A stretch of 64,000 nucleotides of DNA from Pseudomonas pudica (GTDB lineage Bacteria; Pseudomonadota; Gammaproteobacteria; Pseudomonadales; Pseudomonadaceae), in NCBI RefSeq assembly GCF_015680405.1, contig NZ_JADLJS010000029.1, positions 1 to 64,000 of the forward strand, read 5' to 3'. Of the stretch, positions 59,510-64,000 are shown piece by piece; position 1 is the stretch's first letter, and each line of letters opens with the position of its first letter. The notes under the pieces are model-generated. The model did no database searches, was not told the origin of the DNA, and saw only the letters and a list, made by a program, of their open reading frames with translations. The position numbers and the translations under genes are program-made.

Positions 59510-59595
59510 AGTGGGTCATCTCGATCAAATACGGTTGCCGCCATTCTACAGAGCCTGGCCGGGCATTGCGCCCGGCCAGGCTGCGACCCGGTGAA

Positions 59596-60282
59596 TCACC
59601 AGATCAAAGGTTCGCCCTTGTAGTTGATGAAGCGCAGACCACCCTTGCCGCTTTGCGCATTGATCTGATCAATCATGCCGCGGGTACTGGTCAGCACGTC
59701 GATATCGGCGTTTTCGCCGCCCATGTCGGTTTTCACCCAGCCCGGGTGCATGGCCAGCACGCACAGATCAGGGCGTTGTTGCTCGACGACGAAGCTGTTG
59801 ATCATCGAGTTCAGCGCCGCCTTGCTGGCCTTGTAAAGGCAGACTTCGCCGCTGTCAGGAATAGTCACGCTGCCTAGAATCGAGCTCATGAAGGCCAGCA
59901 CGCCGCTACCTTCACGTATCTGGCCGACCAAGCGACGGGCCACGCGAATTGGCGCCACGGCGTTGGTCATGAACAGATCGCCGATGTCCTTGCTCTGCAC
60001 CGTCTCCAGGTTTTGCGGCAAGGGGCCCATGACCCCGGCGTTGACGAACACCAAGTCGAACACCTGGCCTTGCAAGCGCTGCTTCAGGGCATCCAGCTGA
60101 GCCGTGTCGTTCATTTCCAGCTGTTCGATGTGCACGCCGGGCACATTTGCCAAGGCGCCTGGCTGCTGTGGGTTGCGCACGGTGGCGGTGATGTTCCAGC
60201 CGTCTTCGTGCAGACGTTCCACCAAGCCAAGGCCGAGCCCGCGCGACGCGCCGATGATGATGGCTGTTCGTGAATTAGCCAT
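59596..60282 (-). CDS. Short-chain dehydrogenase/reductase
   Basis: A 228-residue classical SDR. It has IIIGASRGLGLGLVERL, VNAGVMGPLPQN, the active-site Ser in FMSSILGS and YKASKAAL. NAD(P) use is likely. The substrate is unknown. It ends 86 bases past the deaminase start and shares its strand. Confidence 0.88.
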   Translation of the reverse strand: MANSRTAIIIGASRGLGLGLVERLHEDGWNITATVRNPQQPGALANVPGVHIEQLEMNDTAQLDALKQRLQGQVFDLVFVNAGVMGPLPQNLETVQSKDIGDLFMTNAVAPIRVARRLVGQIREGSGVLAFMSSILGSVTIPDSGEVCLYKASKAALNSMINSFVVEQQRPDLCVLAMHPGWVKTDMGGENADIDVLTSTRGMIDQINAQSGKGGLRFINYKGEPLIW

Positions 60283-60717
60283 AGGAACATTCCTTTAGAA
60301 ATGTAGGAAAAGGATTTGAGGATAATTCAACTGGAGCTGCATTGCGGCGATGGCGACACAAGGCTGCGTCTACGAGATACAACTCGGTGGCGCGTAAGGT
60401 CTGCAAAGCAGCCCCGTCATGCGAGTTGGCTAAAAAATGAACATCCGCCCCGTGCCCTTGTGTGGGCGGGCGTCTCGCCTGTTGGCGCACGGGTTATCCA
60501 CAGGCTGGTCCACAGTTATTGTGTGCAAGCGCGGTGCGCCGCAAACGGCATCGCTTGGCCGCGGTATGGGGATAACTTTCGGGCTTTCCGCAGTTTGGGC
60601 CTGTCATCAAAGGTGATCAAAATATGATCAAAGATCTACAAGCCTTGAAAACGCTAGGCTGCAGGCACATGCCCAAAGCTTATCCACAGGCCGGCCCACA
60701 GTTGCTGTGGGCAATGG
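60283..60717. other. 435-base region with DnaA-box repeats
   Basis: No gene with a good start is seen. A degenerate REP remnant lies at about 60346-60415. Two copies of a roughly 30-base direct repeat begin TTATCCACAGGC at 60494 and 60680; each starts with a perfect DnaA box and continues GG-CCACAGTT. Between them is an AT-rich run with repeated TGATCAAA (about 60612-60637). Confidence 0.6.
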
Positions 60718-61302
60718 TCAACGTGCTTCGAGCAGAATGCGCCCACGGCTCAGGTCGGCCAACTGCTGCTGCAGTGGCGCCAGGTGGGCGTCACCCAGTG
60801 CAATGAGCAGGTCCACGCCATTGGCGGTGAACTGCTCATCCAGGACCAGGCCGTCAACCTCGGCCAGACGCAACTTCACAAGCGCCAGTTCGCTGAAACT
60901 GCAACTGCAGGTGAATTCGCTGCGCTGCACCAGCAGCCGCTTGGGTGCCTGTTGCAGGCACTTGTTGGCACCGCCGCCATAGGCCCTGGCCAGGCCGCCG
61001 GTGCCCAGCTGGATGCCGCCGTACCAGCGGATCACCAGCACCACCACCTGGTCGCAGTCCTGCGCTTCGATGGCTGCGAGGATTGGCCGCCCCGCGGTAC
61101 CACCAGGTTCGCCGTCATCGCTGCTGCGGTACTGGGCGCCAAGTTTCCAGGCCCAGCAGTTGTGAGTGGCGGCCAGGTCGCTGTGGCGTTCGATGAAACT
61201 CATCGCGTCGGCGGCGCTGCTGATCGGCCCGGCGAGGGTGATGAAGCGGCTTTTGCGGATTTCCTCGCGGTACTCGCAGAGGTCGAGCAGGGTAGAAGGC
61301 AT
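60718..61302 (-). CDS. IMPACT/YigZ-family protein
   Basis: A 194-residue protein with the IMPACT signature: SRFITLAGPISSAADAMSFI, ATHNCWAWKLGAQYRSSDDG and VIRWYGGIQLGTGGLARAYG. The family is linked to translation control in eukaryotes, but the bacterial role is unknown. It lies 9 bases past the TetR gene on the same strand. Confidence 0.92.
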   Translation of the reverse strand: MPSTLLDLCEYREEIRKSRFITLAGPISSAADAMSFIERHSDLAATHNCWAWKLGAQYRSSDDGEPGGTAGRPILAAIEAQDCDQVVVLVIRWYGGIQLGTGGLARAYGGGANKCLQQAPKRLLVQRSEFTCSCSFSELALVKLRLAEVDGLVLDEQFTANGVDLLIALGDAHLAPLQQQLADLSRGRILLEAR

Positions 61303-61311
61303 AAATGACGA

Positions 61312-61974
61312 TCAGGCAGCCGGCTTGATACCGCAGCCCTTCAGAATGATGTGGATAAGATTGTTGCTCGCGTCCTCCATGTCCTGCTTGGTCAGGCGGC
61401 TGCGGCCGGTGACCTGGCAGATCTGGGTGGCGAAGTCGGCATAGTGCTGGGTGCTGCCCCACAGCAGGAAGATCAGGTGCACCGGGTCGACCGGGTCCAT
61501 CTTGCCGGCTTCGATCCAGGCCTGGAACACCGCGGCCCGGCCGCGGAACCATTCGCGGTAGTCGGCACTGAAGTATTCGCTCAGGCAGGTACCGCCGCTG
61601 ATCACCTCCATGGCGAAGATCCGTGAAGCTTGCGGGTTGCGCCGAGAGAACTCCATCTTGGTGCGGATGTACTGGCTCAGGGCTTCGCCCGGGTCGTCGT
61701 CGACGCTCAAGGCGTTGAAGGTGCTGTCCCACAACTCGATGATGTTGCTGAGCACGGCAATGTACAAGCCCAGCTTGTTGGTGAAGTAGTAATGCAGGTT
61801 GGCCTTGGGCAACCCCGCCTTGAGGGCGATGGTGTTCATGCTGGTGCCCTTGAAACCATGGCGGGCGAACTCGTCTTCGGCGGCCTGGATAATGGCCTGT
61901 TCGTTCTTCTGGCGGATGCGGCCCGCGGGCTTGCCCGAGGCGGAGAGGCGATGCGCAGGGACTTCTAGGGTCAT
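61312..61974 (-). CDS. TetR-family regulator (RutR-like C-terminus)
   Basis: A 220-residue regulator. The helix-turn-helix is near residues 25-70 (KNEQAIIQAAEDEFARHGF, NTIALKAGLPKANLHYYF). The C-terminal half resembles the RutR/YcdC type. RutR controls pyrimidine breakdown, which makes beta-alanine, and the beta-alanine transaminase gene is nearby, so a link is plausible but unproven. Confidence 0.82.
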   Translation of the reverse strand: MTLEVPAHRLSASGKPAGRIRQKNEQAIIQAAEDEFARHGFKGTSMNTIALKAGLPKANLHYYFTNKLGLYIAVLSNIIELWDSTFNALSVDDDPGEALSQYIRTKMEFSRRNPQASRIFAMEVISGGTCLSEYFSADYREWFRGRAAVFQAWIEAGKMDPVDPVHLIFLLWGSTQHYADFATQICQVTGRSRLTKQDMEDASNNLIHIILKGCGIKPAA

Positions 61975-62064
61975 GGACGATTCCGTACGGGTCAGTGGCT
62001 GCGGCTGTCGGACAAGATTACCTGCCTGTGCCGAAGTGACAAGCGTTTGCGGCACAGACTGGCA

Positions 62065-62982
62065 TCAGCGTGTCGCAGCCAGGCTTTCGAGGAAGCTTTC
62101 CAGCACCAGGTTCGGCCGCCGGCCCTTGCGCGTTACCCAGCTGAGGCTCAGGTCATAGAAGCGTTGCTGGGGCTTCAGGGCACGCAAGCGGCCTTGCTGC
62201 ACCCAGAACGTGGCGTAGTGGTCTGGCAGGTAGCCGATATAGCGCCCGGTAAGGATGAGAAACGCCATTCCTTCGCGGTCCGAAGCACTGGCCGTACAGT
62301 TCAGCGCCTGGTAATGCGCCTGGATTTCGGCCGGTAGGCGGAAGGTGGGGGTGATGGCCTCCTGGCTGTTGAGGCGGTCGTCGTCGATCTGCTGGTCATC
62401 GGCATAGAATAGTGGGTGGCCGACCGCGCAATACAGCAGCGAGCGCTCGCTGTACAACGGTTGGTACTCGAGGCCCGACAATGGACTGGTCTGTGGCACC
62501 ACACCGACATGCAGGCTGCCATCGAGCACGCCATGCTCGACCTGGCTGGGCGCGATCATGCGGATCTGGATGCGCACATCGGGCCCGCGGTCCTTGAGTT
62601 CGGCCAATGCATGGGTAATGCGCATGTGCGGCAAGGTCACCAGGTTGTCGGTCAGGCCAATGTTCAGCTCGCCACGCAAGTGCTGGTGAAGGCCGTTGAC
62701 CTCGGTGCGGAAGCTTTCCAGGGCGCTGAGCAGTTGCAGCGCCGAATGGTAGACCTCGCGGCCTTCCTCGGTCAGCGAGAAACCGGCGCGGCCGCGCTGG
62801 CACAGGCGCAGGCCGAGGCGTTGCTCCAGGTCGTTCATCTGCTGGCTGATGGCCGAACGGCCTATGCCCAGCACGTTTTCCGCGGCGGAGAAGCCGCCGC
62901 ACTCGACGACACTGCGGTAGATCTTCAGCAGGCGGATGTCGAAATCGCTGACTTGGGCAAGTGGATCGGGGCGTCGGCTCAT
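62065..62982 (-). CDS. LysR-family regulator, likely controls the beta-alanine transaminase
   Basis: A 305-residue LysR protein. The helix-turn-helix near residues 25-50 has GGFSAAENVLGIGRSAISQQ, followed by a substrate-binding domain. It is divergent from the transaminase gene across a 118-base gap, the usual position of its regulator (compare BauR in P. aeruginosa). Confidence 0.88.
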   Translation of the reverse strand: MSRRPDPLAQVSDFDIRLLKIYRSVVECGGFSAAENVLGIGRSAISQQMNDLEQRLGLRLCQRGRAGFSLTEEGREVYHSALQLLSALESFRTEVNGLHQHLRGELNIGLTDNLVTLPHMRITHALAELKDRGPDVRIQIRMIAPSQVEHGVLDGSLHVGVVPQTSPLSGLEYQPLYSERSLLYCAVGHPLFYADDQQIDDDRLNSQEAITPTFRLPAEIQAHYQALNCTASASDREGMAFLILTGRYIGYLPDHYATFWVQQGRLRALKPQQRFYDLSLSWVTRKGRRPNLVLESFLESLAATR

Positions 62983-62999
62983 TAGTTTAGTGAGGGCCT

Positions 63000-63032
63000 G
63001 TCTGAAGATTAGAAATGTTGGCTTTTTCAGAC
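63000..63032. promoter_or_regulatory. Inverted repeat between the LysR and transaminase genes
   Basis: GTCTGAA and TTCAGAC are a perfect 7-base inverted repeat 19 bases apart, in the LysR-transaminase gap, about 70-100 bases upstream of the transaminase ATG. Possible LysR binding site. Confidence 0.4.
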
Positions 63033-63100
63033 TTTATCGCCGTGCCAATTTAGCTGCAACAACATCCATCGTTGCCTAATCGTCTTCCGAGGAACCGCCG

Positions 63101-64000
63101 ATGAACATGCCCGAAACCGCTACCGCCGGTATCGCCAGCCAGCTCAAGCTGGATGCACACTGGATGCCCTACACCGCCAACCGCAACTTCCAGCGCGACC
63201 CACGCCTGATCGTGGCGGCCGAAGGCAACTACCTGGTCGACGACAAGGGGCGCAGGATCTTCGATGCCCTGTCCGGCTTGTGGACCTGCGGCGCCGGGCA
63301 TACCCGCAAGGAAATCACCGAGGCAGTGGCTCGCCAGATCGGCACCCTGGATTATTCACCGGCCTTCCAGTTCGGCCACCCGCTGTCGTTCCAGCTGGCC
63401 GAGAAGATCACCGAGCTGACCCCGGGCGACCTGAACCATGTGTTCTATACCAACTCCGGTTCCGAGTGTGCCGACACCGCGCTGAAGATGGTGCGTGCGT
63501 ACTGGCGCCTGAAAGGCCAGGCGACCAAGACCAAGATCATCGGCCGGGCCCGCGGCTACCACGGCGTGAACATCGCCGGTACCAGCCTCGGTGGCGTCAA
63601 CGGTAACCGCAAGCTGTTCGGTCAGCTGCTGGACGTCGACCATCTGCCTCACACCGTGCTGCCGGTGAACGCCTTCTCCAAAGGCATGCCGGAAGAGGGC
63701 GGTATTGCCCTGGCTGACGAGATGCTCAAGCTGATCGAGCTGCACGATGCCTCCAACATCGCTGCCGTGATCGTCGAGCCGCTGGCAGGTTCGGCTGGTG
63801 TGCTGCCGCCGCCGAAGGGTTACCTGAAGCGCCTGCGTGAAATCTGCACCCAGCACAACATCCTGCTGATCTTCGACGAAGTGATCACCGGCTTCGGCCG
63901 CATGGGCGCGATGACCGGTTCCGAAGCCTTCGGCGTGACCCCGGACCTGATGTGCATCGCCAAGCAGGTGACCAACGGTGCCATCCCGATGGGCGCGGTG
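63101..64000 (+). CDS. bauA: Beta-alanine:pyruvate transaminase (omega-aminotransferase), cut by the window edge
   Basis: The first 300 residues of a class III PLP aminotransferase; the gene continues past the right edge. It opens MNMPETATAGIASQLKLDAH, followed by WMPYTANRNFQRDPR. FYTNSGSECADTALKMVRAY and IFDEVITGFGRMGAM (PLP-pocket Asp) are clear, and the PLP lysine lies in IAKQVTNGAIPMG (Lys288). It moves the amino group of beta-alanine to pyruvate, giving malonate semialdehyde. AGGAA precedes the ATG by 7 bases. Confidence 0.95.
   Translation, partial: MNMPETATAGIASQLKLDAHWMPYTANRNFQRDPRLIVAAEGNYLVDDKGRRIFDALSGLWTCGAGHTRKEITEAVARQIGTLDYSPAFQFGHPLSFQLAEKITELTPGDLNHVFYTNSGSECADTALKMVRAYWRLKGQATKTKIIGRARGYHGVNIAGTSLGGVNGNRKLFGQLLDVDHLPHTVLPVNAFSKGMPEEGGIALADEMLKLIELHDASNIAAVIVEPLAGSAGVLPPPKGYLKRLREICTQHNILLIFDEVITGFGRMGAMTGSEAFGVTPDLMCIAKQVTNGAIPMGAV

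Noticed and set aside
1..64000. CRISPR arrays, tRNA, rRNA or prophage
   Set aside because: No regularly spaced repeats, cloverleaf sequences or phage genes were seen. The many repeats are REP palindromes with irregular spacing.

Overview
The window is about 62-65% GC, gene-dense and chromosomal. It is very probably from the Pseudomonas putida group: it carries the acetoin operon in the order acoX-acoA-acoB-acoC-adh behind a sigma-54 promoter, an accB-accC pair next to aroQ, and many Pseudomonas REP palindromes (GTGGGAGCGG... cores). The species call rests on recalled gene order, not on a search. No tRNA, rRNA, CRISPR array, phage or conventional IS element was seen; the only mobile-type gene is a REP-associated transposase (RAYT).

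Layout. 0.1-5.9 kb: an aldehyde dehydrogenase with its divergent sigma-54 activator, then mpl, ubiX and a small lipoprotein. 6.3-8.7 kb: an NAD(P)-binding protein and a lipoprotein that joins MORN repeats to a C13 caspase-like peptidase. 8.9-16.4 kb: acetoin/2,3-butanediol catabolism with divergent acoR. 16.6-20.9 kb: accC, accB, aroQ, dsbD. 21-27.3 kb: a chemoreceptor, a dual-receiver GGDEF protein, a DUF2333 protein, a Nudix hydrolase and a SUI1 factor. 27.5-31.5 kb: speA, the RAYT between inverted REPs, and a MATE exporter. 31.7-41.2 kb: bacterial alpha-2-macroglobulin and PBP1c with a small membrane-protein gene between them, then an orphan TpsB transporter. 41.4-42.8 kb: a PprB-like response regulator and a FppA-like prepilin peptidase with no pilus genes nearby. 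43-45.4 kb: mazG-like, cmoM and two DUF4136 lipoproteins. 45.5-50 kb: a thiolase divergent from a large FabG-like reductase and a MaoC hydratase, plus an AraC regulator. 50.1-55.8 kb: a dCache chemoreceptor and a copper efflux set (cueR, copA, a periplasmic protein, copZ) with two CueR-type promoters. 56-64 kb: a Bcr/CflA exporter, small regulators, an adenosine/adenine deaminase, an SDR, an IMPACT protein, TetR and LysR regulators, and the start of the beta-alanine:pyruvate transaminase gene, which runs off the right edge.

Themes. Two units (aldB and aco) share one design: a sigma-54 promoter, an upstream palindrome and a divergent activator of the AcoR type. About 18 REP loci of at least four sequence classes sit mostly at 3' ends of genes. 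One inverted REP pair lies in frame inside an activator gene and is translated. Most start codons here were placed by ribosome binding site, signal peptide or domain start; the longest open frames often begin too far upstream, commonly inside REP sequence.
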